From NCBI RefSeq assembly GCF_022179065.1, contig NZ_BPQD01000014.1:1-64000 (forward strand): 64,000 bases of DNA. Reading direction: 5' to 3'. Below, piece after piece: positions 18,501 to 27,484 of this stretch. Origin of the DNA: Methylobacterium adhaesivum. GTDB taxonomy: Bacteria; Pseudomonadota; Alphaproteobacteria; Rhizobiales; Beijerinckiaceae. Each line of letters opens with the position of its first letter. Position 1 is the stretch's first letter. Under the pieces are notes generated by a model. That model was given only the letters and a program-made list of their open reading frames with translations, searched no databases and was not told the origin of the DNA. Both the position numbers and the translations under genes were made by a program.

Positions 18501-21500
18501 CGTACGATCCCGCAACCTACACGCTCACCCTCACCGGCACGGCGAGCAAGGCCGACTACCAGGCCGCCCTGCAGCAGATCCGTTACACCGCGACCGGACC
18601 GTCCCCCTCGACGGTCGACCGCACCATCGCCGTCACGGTGAACGACGGAACCGTCGACTCCGCCGCCGCCACGACGACCGTCACCATCGGCGCCGCGAAC
18701 GCTGCCCCGGTCAACACCCTGCCCGCGGGGCAGTCCGTCGCCGAGGATGCTAGCCTCGTCTTCTCGTCGGGCACCAACAACGCCGTCACCGTCTCGGACC
18801 CGGATGCGGGGAGCGGCCCCCTGACAACGACGATCGGTGTGGCGCACGGTAGGCTGACCCTCGGTTCGACCGCCGGCGTCACCGTCACGAACGATGGGAG
18901 CGGCAGCGTCACGCTCACCGGGACGGCGGCCGCGATCAACGCCGCCCTCGACGGCACGACCTATCGTCCGGCCGCGGACTACAACGGTGCCGACACACTC
19001 ACGGTTGTTACCAACGACACCGGCAACACCGGCTCGGGGGGCGCGAAGAGCGACACCGACACCCTCTCGATCACGGTCACCCCCGTCAACGACGCGCCGG
19101 TCAACGGCGTCCCCGCCGCGCAGAGCGTGGACGAGAACACGAACCTCGTCTTCTCGCCGGGCAACGGCAACGCCATCACCGTGTCGGACGTCGATGCTGG
19201 CAGTGGCGGCGTGACCACGACGCTTCACGTTCAGCACGGCACCCTGACGCTCGGGGGCACGGCTAACGTCACGGTCACGGGGTCGGGTACCGGTTCGCTC
19301 ACGCTGTCCGGGACCACCGCCGACATCAACGCGGCCCTGAACGGCACGACCTATCGCCCCGATGCCAACTACAGCGGCATCGACACTCTCACGATCACGA
19401 CGGACGACGGTGGCAACACCGGTGCCGGCGGGCCGAAGAGCGTCACCGAGACCGTCGACCTCACCGTGCGCTCTGTCGGGACCGCGCCCACGAACAGCGC
19501 ACCGGTGAACGCCGTCCCGTCCACAACCCAGACGGTGAACGAGGACACGCCGCTGGTGTTCTCGGCCGGATCCGGCAACGGCGTCAGCGTGGCCGATGCG
19601 GATGGGGGCACGCTCACGGTGTCGCTGCGTTCGGCGGAGGGCCTGCTCACCCTGTCGCGCACCACCGGCCTGACCTTCCTGCAAGGCGATGGAACCGGCG
19701 ACGGCGCGATGCGCTTCTCCGGCGCAATCGCCGACATCAACGCTGCCCTGGAGGGGTTGCGCTTCGATCCCGCCGCGGACCGCAACGGCGCCGCGCAGAT
19801 TATGCTCACGACTGCCGACCCAGGTGGGGCGAACGCCGCCAGCACCATCGCGGTCAGCATCGCGCCGGTCGCCGACATCGTGCCGGATTCCGTCGGGACC
19901 GACGAGGACACCGCCATCACCTTCAACGCCCTCACGGGCACGAACGGGGCCTCGGCCGACACGTTCGAGGACGGCACGCGGCAGGTGACGGCGGTCACGC
20001 AGGGCGGGCACGGCACCGTCGGCTTCCAGCCGGACGGCACCCTCACCTATTCGCCGGCGGCCGACTTCAACGGCGTGGACAGCTTCACCTACACGGTGAC
20101 CTCGGGCGGTTCGACCGAGACGGCGACGGTCACGGTCACCGTCCGGCCGGTGAACGACGCGCCCGTGCTGCACCTCGCCGCGGCAGCCGGCACCGGTTAC
20201 GCCACGGGCTATACCGAACGCGCGCCGGGCGTGGCGATCGTCGACGGCGGCGTGTCGGTGACCGATGTCGACAGCGCGTCCATGGTCTGGGCGACGGCGG
20301 TCGTCACAAACGGCCAGCCCGGCGATACGCTCGCATACACGGGCACCCTGCCGGCGGGCATCACGGCACGCTTCGATCACGCGACCTACACCCTGACGCT
20401 GACCGGGGCCGCGACGAAGGCCGATTACGAGACGGCCCTGCGGCAGATCCGCTTCTCCTCGAACGAGCACGATCCCGCGACCGTCACCCGCAGCATCGAC
20501 GTGTGCGTCAACGACGGCACGCGCGACTCGAATGTCGCCACCACGACCGTCGCCTTCACGGCGCTGAACGATGCCCCCGTCAACGGGCTGCCGCCGGATC
20601 AGACGGTCGCCGAGGATACGCCGCTCGTCTTCTCGGCGGCCAATGGCAACGGCATCACCGTCTCCGACGCGGATGCCCGGAACGGGGCGATCACGACGAC
20701 GCTCAGCGTGCTGCACGGCACGCTCACGCTCGGCTCGACCATCGGCGTCACGGCGAGTCATGACGGCAGCGGGTCGGTCACGCTGACCGGTACCGTCGCG
20801 GCCATCAACGCCGCCCTCGATGGCACCCGCTACCGGCCGGCGGCCAACTACGACGGCGCCGACACCCTGACGATCCTCACGAATGACGGCGGTAATACCG
20901 GCACGGGCGGTGCCCGGACCGATACCGACACCCTGACTCTGACGGTCACCCCGGTGAACGACGGCCCGCGGGCCGGGACGCTTCCGGCCATCGGGAGTCT
21001 CGACGGAGACGCCGTCGCCGGCACGGATCTCGGCCGCTATTTCTCGGACATCGAGAGCGACGCGCTCACCTTCGGGGCCGCCGGGCTTCCCGCGGGACTC
21101 GGGATCGATCCGACGACCGGTATCGTCCGTGGAACGATCGACCGATCCGCGTCGCGGGGCGGCACGAACGGCGACTACGCCGTGACGGTGACGGCCGACG
21201 ACGGCAACGGGGGCACGACGCGCCGCACCTTCACCTGGCGCGTCCTCGATCCGGCCCCGGTCGCGCGGGACGACGGCGCCGTCACCGATGCCCGCACCCC
21301 GGCCACCGGCTCCGTGCTCGCCGACAACGGCAACGGCGCCGACAGCGATCCGGACGGTGACCCGCTCACGGTCGCGGCCGTGAACGGGTCAGTGGACGCC
21401 GTCGGGCAGACCGTGGCGGGGTCCGCCGGCGGCCGCTTCACCATTCTGGCGGACGGTCGCTACCGCTTCGACCCGGGCGCGGATTTCACTGATCTGGCCC

Positions 21501-24500
21501 CGGGCCAGACCCGGACGACGCGCATCGCCTACACGATCGCCGACGGCGACGGCGGGAGTGCGACGGCTGTCCTCGCGGTGACGGTCACGGGCCGTGTCGA
21601 CGCTCCCGCCGCGTACGCACCGGGTGACATTGCCGTCGGGGACGGCCAAACGGTGGCCCTTCCGCTCGGCGCCCCGTTCGCGAATCCCGACGGGCCGGCC
21701 CTGCGCTACGGCGCCACCGGCCTGCCGCCGGGCCTCGTCATCGATCCGGCGACTGGTACGGTCGGCGGCACAATCGATCATGCGGCGTCCGGCGCCACCG
21801 GGCTGACGGACTACCGCGTCACCATCACGGCGACCGATCCGGGCGGCGCGTCGACCAGCAGGAGCGTCGTTGTCCGGGTCACCAACACCGCCCCCCAAGC
21901 CATGGACGATGTTGCGATCACGGCCGAGGACACGCCGGTCGCGGTGGATGTCCTGGCGAACGACAGGGACGGCGACGGGGATCGTCTTGCTCTCGTCGCG
22001 ACGGGCGACGCCGCGCCGCGCGCCGGGCACGGCCGGGTGACGGTTTTGAACGGCCTGCTCGTCTACACGCCGGATCCGGACTTCAACGGAACCGACACGA
22101 TCACCTACGCCATCGTCGACGAGAACGGCGGCACCAGCACCGCGTCGGTGAACGTCACGGTCACGCCCGTGAACGATGCGCCCGACGCCGAGAGCCTGCC
22201 CGACCAGTCCGGCCGCAACGGTTCCGTCGTCCGCTACGACGTCGCCGCGCGGTTTCATGATCCCGACATCGATTCCCCGGGCCTCGGGGTGCCGGGCGGG
22301 GACCGGCTCGGCTTCAGCGCCACCGGGCTGCCGCCGGGCCTGAGCATCGATCCGGCGACGGGCGTGATCATTGGGACGCTGCCGAGCGGGCCTCCGGGGC
22401 GCACCTCCTACGCCGTGACCGTCACGGCGACGGATACCGCTGGCGCCAGCGTGACACGCGGTTTCACCTGGACGGTCAGCGGTGACGCCCCGACCGCCGC
22501 GCCCGACACGGCCACGACCCGGGCCGGTTCCCCCGTCCTGGTCGCGGTCACCGCCAACGATTCCGCCGCCGACGGCGAAGCGATCCGCCTCGTCGATGCG
22601 CCCGGCGCGACGACGGCCGCGCACGGGACCGTTTCGGCCGATCCGGCCACGGGTCTGCTGACCTACACGCCGGACGACGGGTTCTCGGGGACCGACACGG
22701 TCGTCTACACGATCGAGGATGTGAACGGCGTTCGTGCCACCGGCCTCCTCACCGTCACGGTGAGGCCCGTGAACCAGCGTCCGGTCGCACCCGACATCCT
22801 GCCCGCCCGCAACGCGGCGGACGGCGAGAGCGTTCGCGTACCGGTTGGCACCCTGATCGCCGACCCCGAGGGCGCCGCCCTCGTCTACACCGCGACGGGC
22901 CTGCCACCGGGTCTCGCGATCGACCCGGCCACCGGCACGATCGGCGGTACGATCGACCCCGCCGCGTCGGGTCCGGGCGGACGCACCACCTACGTCGTGA
23001 CGCTCACGGGCACGGATCCCGGCGGCCTCGCGGTCTCGCGCCACTTCGCCTGGACCGTCACCAATCCGGCCCCGTCCGCGACGGACGAGGCCATCGACAT
23101 TGACGAGGACACGCCCGTCGACATCGACGTGACGGGCAACGACAGCGATCCCGACGGCGATCCGCTCGTGGTGGTGCCTGGTTCGCTCACGGCCGACCAC
23201 GGCACGGTCACCCTCAATCCCGACGGCAGCCTGCGCTACGCGCCGGACCGGGACTTCAACGGCACCGACACGATCTTTTACACGATCGCGGACGGCAACG
23301 GCGGCTTCGCCACGGCCTGCGTGACCGTCACGGTGAAGCCGGTCAACGATGCGCCGGTCTTCGACCCCGCCGCGCCGGGGCTCGCCGCGCGGACGGCGAG
23401 CGATGCCGAGCGGGTATCGATTCCGGCGGGATACGCCTTCAGCGACGTCGACAAGGGCGACGGCCTGACCTTCACGGCGACCGGGCTGCCCCCCGGTCTC
23501 GCGATCGATCCGGCGACGGGCCTGATTTCGGGCACGATCGCGTCCGACGCATCGAGCCGGATTCCCGGCGGCGTTTACACGATCACGCTGACCGGCACCG
23601 ATCGCGCCGGAGCGTCGGCGACGGCGCGCGTCGTACTTACGGTCGTCAACCCCGCCCCGGTCGCCCTCGACGACGCCGCGACCCTCGCGGAAGACAGCGT
23701 TCTCGAAGGCAGCGTCCTCGGCAACGACCATGATCCCGACGGCGACACCCTCCGGGTCGATCCGATGCCGGTCGCCGGCCCCCGGCATGGACGTCTCGAC
23801 CTTCGGCCCGATGGCCGCTTCACCTACACGCCGGACGCCGATTTCCACGGCGGGGATTCCTTCACTTACGCGATCGTCGACTCCGATGGCGGCCGCTCCA
23901 CAGCCACCGTCCACCTCACGGTCACGTCGGTGAACGACGGACCAACGGCGAGCGCGGACCTCGTGACGACGCGTGAGGACACGCCCGTCGACGGCCGCAT
24001 CGCCGCCGGCGACCGGAACGCCGACCCGTTGCTCTACGCCATCCAGACGCCGCCCGCCTCGGGCCGGGTCACGCTGCGGCCCGACGGCGGTTTCACCTAC
24101 ATCCCCAATTCCGGGTTCCATGGCGGCGACGTCTTCACCGTTCGGATCTCGGACGGGCGGGGCGGCTCCGCATTGGTAACCATTCCGGTGACCATCGAGG
24201 CGGTCAACACGGCTCCGGACGCCCGCGCCGAACCCCTCGTGAGCCCGGCCGACACGGTCGGCAAGGGGCGGATCGTGGCGATCGACCGCGACGGCGATCC
24301 GCTCGGCTTCCGCTTGGCGGCGCCCCCGGCGAACGGGACGGTGGTCCTCGCCGGGGACGGGTCATATTCCTATGTGCCCAAAACCGGTTTCGAGGGGCGC
24401 GACCGCTTCACGGTCGACGTCAGCGACGGACGCGGCGGATCTACCCTGGTCACGGTCGACGTCACCGTCACGCCGCTTCCGACGCTGGTCCCGCCGCCGG

Positions 24501-25420
24501 GGGCGTTCTTCCCGATCCTCGCGGCGTCGCCCGTCTTCGGCGCTCCAGCCGCACCGCCGGTTCCGCTCCTGGAATCCGGGCTTTTCGACCCCGGGAGCCT
24601 GGAGCCCGGGATCTTGGCCAACGGCTTCGTTCTGCCGGTGGTCGCCGCGATCGAGCCGCTCGGCTCCATCGGCGCTGTTGTCCTGGCGGACGGCGCCGTG
24701 GTCGCCGCCGTCAACGGCGTCGGCCACCTCCATGGCACGACGACCCGTCTTGCCGGTCACATCATGCTGGAAGAAAGCGATCGGATCGCGCGGTTCGCCT
24801 CGGAGCGGTTCGAACGGGCGTCCGACGATGGGTGGTCCTGGTTCTCGCCGAGACCCTATCTCGGCCGTTCGTTGGACTTCCCCCTGTCGGCGGACGAGGC
24901 CGGAACGGGATCGGACGCGCTCATGATCGAGGCGATCCGACGTCCCGACACCCTGTCGATCAACCTGCGCAATGCAGCACCCGGCACCGCGCTCGTGCGG
25001 GAGGTCCGGCTGTTCGGACGGGGCGGTTCGCCGGCGCCCGACTGGATTGAGGGCGACGGACTGGGCGGCTTCTGGGGGCGCCCCCCGGCAGGCACCGGGC
25101 TCGTGGCGCTCGAACTTGAGGTCGTGCTGGAGGATGGCCGCGTCGTGCGACGGGCCGTGACCATCGATGCGGAAACGGGTGAGATCCGGGCGATTCCTCC
25201 CACTCCCGGCCCCGCCGCCGCCGCCGCCAATCCGGGGCCGGCTCTGCGCCGAGAGCCGCCGCCTGAGCCCCGCGGCGTAGCGACACTGTTTACCACCCGA
25301 TTGGCGACGCTGGATGCACGCGACACACCCGACCTCGCCCTTCTGGATAGGGCGCTCGCCCGTGCTCACGACATCTGGAACAGCGGCGGAGGGCCAGATG
25401 TGACGATTCGTTTACCTTAA
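15554..25420 (+). CDS. Giant DUF4347 / SdrD-B / cadherin-like repeat surface protein
   Basis: Protein of 3,288 residues. The N-terminus has ALEPRFVFDGAA at ~29-40, an LEPR-type signature seen at the head of such proteins. Then come a low-complexity Ala/His linker, DUF4347 (~110-276, with HILSHGSAGDLRLG and IYGCDFAAGEAG), a propeller-like stretch (~280-530), and an SdrD B-type domain (~532-620: GGRVFADANANRASDAGEAG). A long array of cadherin-like, VCBS-like and putative-Ig domains follows (~640-2975). The last ~310 residues (LESGLFDPGSLEPGILANG onward) are non-repetitive. There is no Sec signal peptide, no membrane helix, no RTX nonapeptides and no LPXTG. DUF4347 is associated with exported adhesins. 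Neighbouring adaptor, protease and TolC-like genes suggest it is their cargo. No start other than ATG 15554 keeps the LEPR region at a plausible distance. Confidence 0.9.
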   Translation: MFGRFRSKAWAGSGARGAMGALPTPAIRALEPRFVFDGAAAPAAAQAQSDAVAQAHPDAAAQAHPDAARSHADQTGTAGDTAHGAPADAQSAALAAAPPTHETASVDGRHEIVVIDRGVADLATLLAGLPASAEIILIDSARDGFDQLAEALKGRGDIDAIHILSHGSAGDLRLGTGDLTAETIQGRYAADLAVIGNALTATGDLLIYGCDFAAGEAGARAAALLASATGADVAASDDATGATARGGDWNLEVRDGAIETGVVVGEAAQHAWQHRLAAADNGRGALLAVSGRTIYSVDIASGKATPLTDAPASVGGIGLGTSLNSLAVDQANGLIYYVDNASPRASDRNALFAYDFRNDQHILISADLSNNGIATGNQGLGSAGAAFSNGVLYLAVENVSGATDQIYKLTFTGAGRTVASGSTFGNQSNHNYDWGDIGIDQASGQLVSLTRSSYARFNLSDGSEALYDDTVARTDVQTGVDSGGFIYTLGTNITRIDPSDGSVVGSGRAITTNGSTALGTINDAASWTPPTSTIGGRVFADANANRASDAGEAGIRGVTVELVDDVNGNGLVDTGERVLATETSAADGSYGFTGILPGQFVVRVTDTEGRLRTATATTATSGALTDNKVGATLAGPNFGYNPALVLDLDDSAAGTGYATQYTERAAGVAIVDGDVSIADVASSTLMSAKAVITNGSGGDTLGIAGTLPTGLSAVYDTTTFTLTLTGSASLADYRTALQQIRFSSADHDPATVDRSITVTANDGTIDSNTTVATVAFTAVDDAPVNGVPGAQTVNEDAALVFASANGNAITVSDADARTGTLTTTLSVAHGTLTLGSTNGVTVSGNGTDTVSVTGAIADIQAALNGTTYRGAQDYNGSDTLTVVTNDNGNTGSGGPRSDTDTVAITITPVNDAPVLDLDASVPGTGFQTSTGTGGTGVAIVDTDVSIADVDNANIASAKAVITNHQAGDSLALVGTPPSGIVATYDPATYTLTLTGTASKADYQAALQQIRYTATGPSPSTVDRTIAVTVNDGTVDSAAATTTVTIGAANAAPVNTLPAGQSVAEDASLVFSSGTNNAVTVSDPDAGSGPLTTTIGVAHGRLTLGSTAGVTVTNDGSGSVTLTGTAAAINAALDGTTYRPAADYNGADTLTVVTNDTGNTGSGGAKSDTDTLSITVTPVNDAPVNGVPAAQSVDENTNLVFSPGNGNAITVSDVDAGSGGVTTTLHVQHGTLTLGGTANVTVTGSGTGSLTLSGTTADINAALNGTTYRPDANYSGIDTLTITTDDGGNTGAGGPKSVTETVDLTVRSVGTAPTNSAPVNAVPSTTQTVNEDTPLVFSAGSGNGVSVADADGGTLTVSLRSAEGLLTLSRTTGLTFLQGDGTGDGAMRFSGAIADINAALEGLRFDPAADRNGAAQIMLTTADPGGANAASTIAVSIAPVADIVPDSVGTDEDTAITFNALTGTNGASADTFEDGTRQVTAVTQGGHGTVGFQPDGTLTYSPAADFNGVDSFTYTVTSGGSTETATVTVTVRPVNDAPVLHLAAAAGTGYATGYTERAPGVAIVDGGVSVTDVDSASMVWATAVVTNGQPGDTLAYTGTLPAGITARFDHATYTLTLTGAATKADYETALRQIRFSSNEHDPATVTRSIDVCVNDGTRDSNVATTTVAFTALNDAPVNGLPPDQTVAEDTPLVFSAANGNGITVSDADARNGAITTTLSVLHGTLTLGSTIGVTASHDGSGSVTLTGTVAAINAALDGTRYRPAANYDGADTLTILTNDGGNTGTGGARTDTDTLTLTVTPVNDGPRAGTLPAIGSLDGDAVAGTDLGRYFSDIESDALTFGAAGLPAGLGIDPTTGIVRGTIDRSASRGGTNGDYAVTVTADDGNGGTTRRTFTWRVLDPAPVARDDGAVTDARTPATGSVLADNGNGADSDPDGDPLTVAAVNGSVDAVGQTVAGSAGGRFTILADGRYRFDPGADFTDLAPGQTRTTRIAYTIADGDGGSATAVLAVTVTGRVDAPAAYAPGDIAVGDGQTVALPLGAPFANPDGPALRYGATGLPPGLVIDPATGTVGGTIDHAASGATGLTDYRVTITATDPGGASTSRSVVVRVTNTAPQAMDDVAITAEDTPVAVDVLANDRDGDGDRLALVATGDAAPRAGHGRVTVLNGLLVYTPDPDFNGTDTITYAIVDENGGTSTASVNVTVTPVNDAPDAESLPDQSGRNGSVVRYDVAARFHDPDIDSPGLGVPGGDRLGFSATGLPPGLSIDPATGVIIGTLPSGPPGRTSYAVTVTATDTAGASVTRGFTWTVSGDAPTAAPDTATTRAGSPVLVAVTANDSAADGEAIRLVDAPGATTAAHGTVSADPATGLLTYTPDDGFSGTDTVVYTIEDVNGVRATGLLTVTVRPVNQRPVAPDILPARNAADGESVRVPVGTLIADPEGAALVYTATGLPPGLAIDPATGTIGGTIDPAASGPGGRTTYVVTLTGTDPGGLAVSRHFAWTVTNPAPSATDEAIDIDEDTPVDIDVTGNDSDPDGDPLVVVPGSLTADHGTVTLNPDGSLRYAPDRDFNGTDTIFYTIADGNGGFATACVTVTVKPVNDAPVFDPAAPGLAARTASDAERVSIPAGYAFSDVDKGDGLTFTATGLPPGLAIDPATGLISGTIASDASSRIPGGVYTITLTGTDRAGASATARVVLTVVNPAPVALDDAATLAEDSVLEGSVLGNDHDPDGDTLRVDPMPVAGPRHGRLDLRPDGRFTYTPDADFHGGDSFTYAIVDSDGGRSTATVHLTVTSVNDGPTASADLVTTREDTPVDGRIAAGDRNADPLLYAIQTPPASGRVTLRPDGGFTYIPNSGFHGGDVFTVRISDGRGGSALVTIPVTIEAVNTAPDARAEPLVSPADTVGKGRIVAIDRDGDPLGFRLAAPPANGTVVLAGDGSYSYVPKTGFEGRDRFTVDVSDGRGGSTLVTVDVTVTPLPTLVPPPGAFFPILAASPVFGAPAAPPVPLLESGLFDPGSLEPGILANGFVLPVVAAIEPLGSIGAVVLADGAVVAAVNGVGHLHGTTTRLAGHIMLEESDRIARFASERFERASDDGWSWFSPRPYLGRSLDFPLSADEAGTGSDALMIEAIRRPDTLSINLRNAAPGTALVREVRLFGRGGSPAPDWIEGDGLGGFWGRPPAGTGLVALELEVVLEDGRVVRRAVTIDAETGEIRAIPPTPGPAAAAANPGPALRREPPPEPRGVATLFTTRLATLDARDTPDLALLDRALARAHDIWNSGGGPDVTIRLP
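17487..24480 (+). repeat. Tandem domain repeats inside the giant surface protein
   Basis: Three repeat types alternate. Type A starts like DAPVNGVPxxQxVxED and ends near YRPAADYNGADTLTV, with copies beginning near 17899, 18703, 19093, 19497 and 20572. Type B runs from VLDLD through GVAIVDxDVSIADV to TVDRSIxVTVNDGT, with copies near 17487, 18295 and 20160. Type C (GLPPGLxIDPATGxIxGTI, then EDTPVxxDVxxND) recurs from ~20980 to ~23930, with shorter units to 24480. The bases are also similar between copies, so copy number could change by recombination or be misassembled. Confidence 0.85.
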
Positions 25421-25501
25421 TGATCAAAAGGTTTGGGCGTCGCGACAGCGTGCCCCGGGGCTTCCCGAGCATGCTCGAGCCCAGGGGACGCGGAGATCAT
25501 A

Positions 25502-27079
25502 GTGCAGGTTCGGTCTATCGGCGCGGGGCGCGTGTACCGAATCGCCGTCACCCTCCTGGGAGCGACGATGCTGACGGCGGCGATGACCGCGTGCACGGTG
25601 AAACCCCAACCGCTCGGACAGGTCGAACTCGGTGCCTACGCGGCGGACAAGCTGCGCCGCGTCGGGTCCGACCAGCCGTTGCCGGGTCCCCGAATCGACC
25701 TCTACGAGGCCTTCGCCCGCGCCCTGAAGTACAATCTCGATCAGCGCGTCGAGATCATGCAGACGGCCGTGCGGGCGCGAGAGCTGAGCTTCGCCAGCTA
25801 TTCGATGCTGCCGAACTTCGTGGCCAACAGCGCCTACGCGGGACGGGACAACTACGCCGCGAGTTCCTCGATCTCGGTGCTGACGCAGCGCCAGTCCCTC
25901 GAGCCGTCCTACAGTCAGGACAAGAATTTCGTCTATGGCGATCTATCGCTGAGCTGGAACATCCTCGATTTCGGCCTGTCGTATGTGCGTGCCCGGCAAG
26001 CCGCCGATGCGGTTCTGATCGCCGAGGAGAATCGCCGCCGGGTGGTGAGCCGCATCATCGAGGACGTGCGCACCGCCTATTGGCGTGCGCTGACGAGCGA
26101 GCGCCTCGCGAGCCGCCTGCGCGCACTCGAAGGCCGCGCCCAGACGGCGATCGGCGACGCCCGCCGCCTCTACGCCGATCGCCAGACCTCGCCGATCACG
26201 GCGCTGACCTACGAGCGCGAGCTGATCGAGATCCGGCGCGAGATTCAGCGGGTCGAGGCCGATCTGCTCGTGGCCCGGAGCCAGCTCGCGGCGCTGATGA
26301 ACCTTCCGCCCGACCTGCCGTTCCGACTGGCGGAGATGGAGGGCGTCGAGGCCGGCCTGAAGCTCGGCGTCGCCGAGGCCGATCTCGTTCGCGTCGCCCT
26401 GGAGAACCGCTCAGAACTGCGCGAGGTCGCCTACCGGCAGCGCATCAATGCTCGCGAGGCGACCGCCGCGCTCCTCGAACTGCTGCCCGGCATCAATCTC
26501 ATCGTCGGCGGCAACGCCGATTCGAACCGCCTTCTCTACAATTCGAACTGGGTCGGCTGGGGCGCGCGCGCGAGCTGGAACCTGCTGAACGTCTTCCGTT
26601 ACCCTGAGCGGACCGGCCTCATCGGCGCGCAGGACGCGCTTCTCGACAAGCGTGCGCTCGCCGTCACCATGGCGGTGATGACCCAAGTTCACGTCAGCCG
26701 AATCCGCCACGCGCTGGCGATGAAGGAGTTCGAGACAGCAGCCGCGTTCCGCCAAGTTCAGCGTCGTATCGTGGAGCAGATGCGTGCGTCCGCCTCCGCG
26801 CTCTCGGCAAGCGAGCAGACGCTGATCCGCGAGGAGATGAATACATTGATCGCCGAGGTGAAGTTCGATCTGGCCCACGCCGCAGTCCAGAATGCGCGCG
26901 CCAACGTCTACGCCTCGCTCGGTCTCGATTCCTTCCCGCTGGCGACCATAGACGGACAGGATCTTCCGGGACTGAAACAAGCCGTGCGGGCAAGTTGGCT
27001 TGGGATCGGGGCGGTGTTCGCCGAAGCGCCTCCGATCCCGCGCGTACCGGCGCCCTCACCGCTGAAGCTCCGGCATTAA
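25502..27079 (+). CDS. TolC-family outer-membrane lipoprotein
   Basis: Protein of 525 residues from GTG 25502, with GGAG nine bases upstream. The N-terminus is a lipoprotein signal (VTLLGATMLTAAMTAC, with Cys 31 as the likely lipidated residue). Two TolC/OEP repeats follow: FARALKYNLDQRVEIMQTAVRARE with a beta pair (FVYGDLSLSWNILDFGLSYVRA), and VRVALENRSELREVAYRQRINAREA with GARASWNLLNVFRYPER, each followed by long amphipathic helices. The fold makes a trimeric channel through the outer membrane with a periplasmic tunnel. It follows the giant gene by 82 bases and completes the adaptor-channel set, so it probably serves that system. Confidence 0.9.
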   Translation: MQVRSIGAGRVYRIAVTLLGATMLTAAMTACTVKPQPLGQVELGAYAADKLRRVGSDQPLPGPRIDLYEAFARALKYNLDQRVEIMQTAVRARELSFASYSMLPNFVANSAYAGRDNYAASSSISVLTQRQSLEPSYSQDKNFVYGDLSLSWNILDFGLSYVRARQAADAVLIAEENRRRVVSRIIEDVRTAYWRALTSERLASRLRALEGRAQTAIGDARRLYADRQTSPITALTYERELIEIRREIQRVEADLLVARSQLAALMNLPPDLPFRLAEMEGVEAGLKLGVAEADLVRVALENRSELREVAYRQRINAREATAALLELLPGINLIVGGNADSNRLLYNSNWVGWGARASWNLLNVFRYPERTGLIGAQDALLDKRALAVTMAVMTQVHVSRIRHALAMKEFETAAAFRQVQRRIVEQMRASASALSASEQTLIREEMNTLIAEVKFDLAHAAVQNARANVYASLGLDSFPLATIDGQDLPGLKQAVRASWLGIGAVFAEAPPIPRVPAPSPLKLRH

Positions 27080-27107
27080 CGGAGCCAGTCGCCGAACACG
27101 CAATCTT

Positions 27108-27131
27108 GGCCTGCCCGCCGTGCGGCAGGCC
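27108..27131 (+). terminator. Hairpin after the TolC-like gene
   Basis: A perfect 8-bp stem, GGCCTGCC (27108-27115) and GGCAGGCC (27124-27131), lies 29 bases after the stop codon. No U-run follows, so intrinsic termination is uncertain. Confidence 0.4.
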
Positions 27132-27484
27132 ATCATCGCATGGCTGTGCGCCAGCCTCGTTCCGCCCGTCCGATGTCCGCACTGCCGAAGGCGCTTCACG
27201 CTCTGCTCTGACCCCAAAATGCCCCGGTAGTGCAAGGGCGGCTTGCGCCTCCATCGACGCCACGCTGCGTTCACGCAGATCGGCCGGCAGGGCTGAGGGC
27301 GTCGGGACGGTGAGCTGTCCGGCCCGAAGCCACCCTGCACGGGATGAGAAGAGCCCGAAAGCCTCCGGCAGATCAGCGGACCGACGCCCCCTGTCGGAGG
27401 CCTGCAGCGGGCTTCGCGGAAGCACCCGCCGGTCCGTTGCTCCGGCGCTCTCCGTCGTGGAACGGGCATCCTGCCGTTACAACG
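27132..27484. other. Gene-free stretch downstream of the export unit
   Basis: About 350 bases between two convergent genes. Several frames stay open because of high GC, but none has a recognisable motif or a good start, and I see no inverted repeats or known element in it. Confidence 0.4.

Noticed and set aside
16604-20761. Long minus-strand open frame (1,385 codons) opposite the giant gene
   Set aside because: It is rich in Arg, Gly and Asp with no domain, and mirrors the codon pattern of the repeat array. The same holds for minus-strand frames at 21389-24121 and 36208-38379. The plus-strand genes have clear domains.
17487-24480. Regular repeats considered as a CRISPR array or satellite DNA
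   Set aside because: Repeats are long, in frame, diverged at synonymous-type positions and encode recognisable domains; there are no unique short spacers.
15554-25420. Giant protein considered as an RTX toxin or adhesin of a normal type I system
   Set aside because: No GGxGxDxxx nonapeptide repeats were seen anywhere, and no ABC transporter gene is present.
27080-27484. Open frames on both strands after the TolC-like gene considered as genes
   Set aside because: No start with a ribosome-binding site, no motif, and frames overlap one another; best explained by GC bias.
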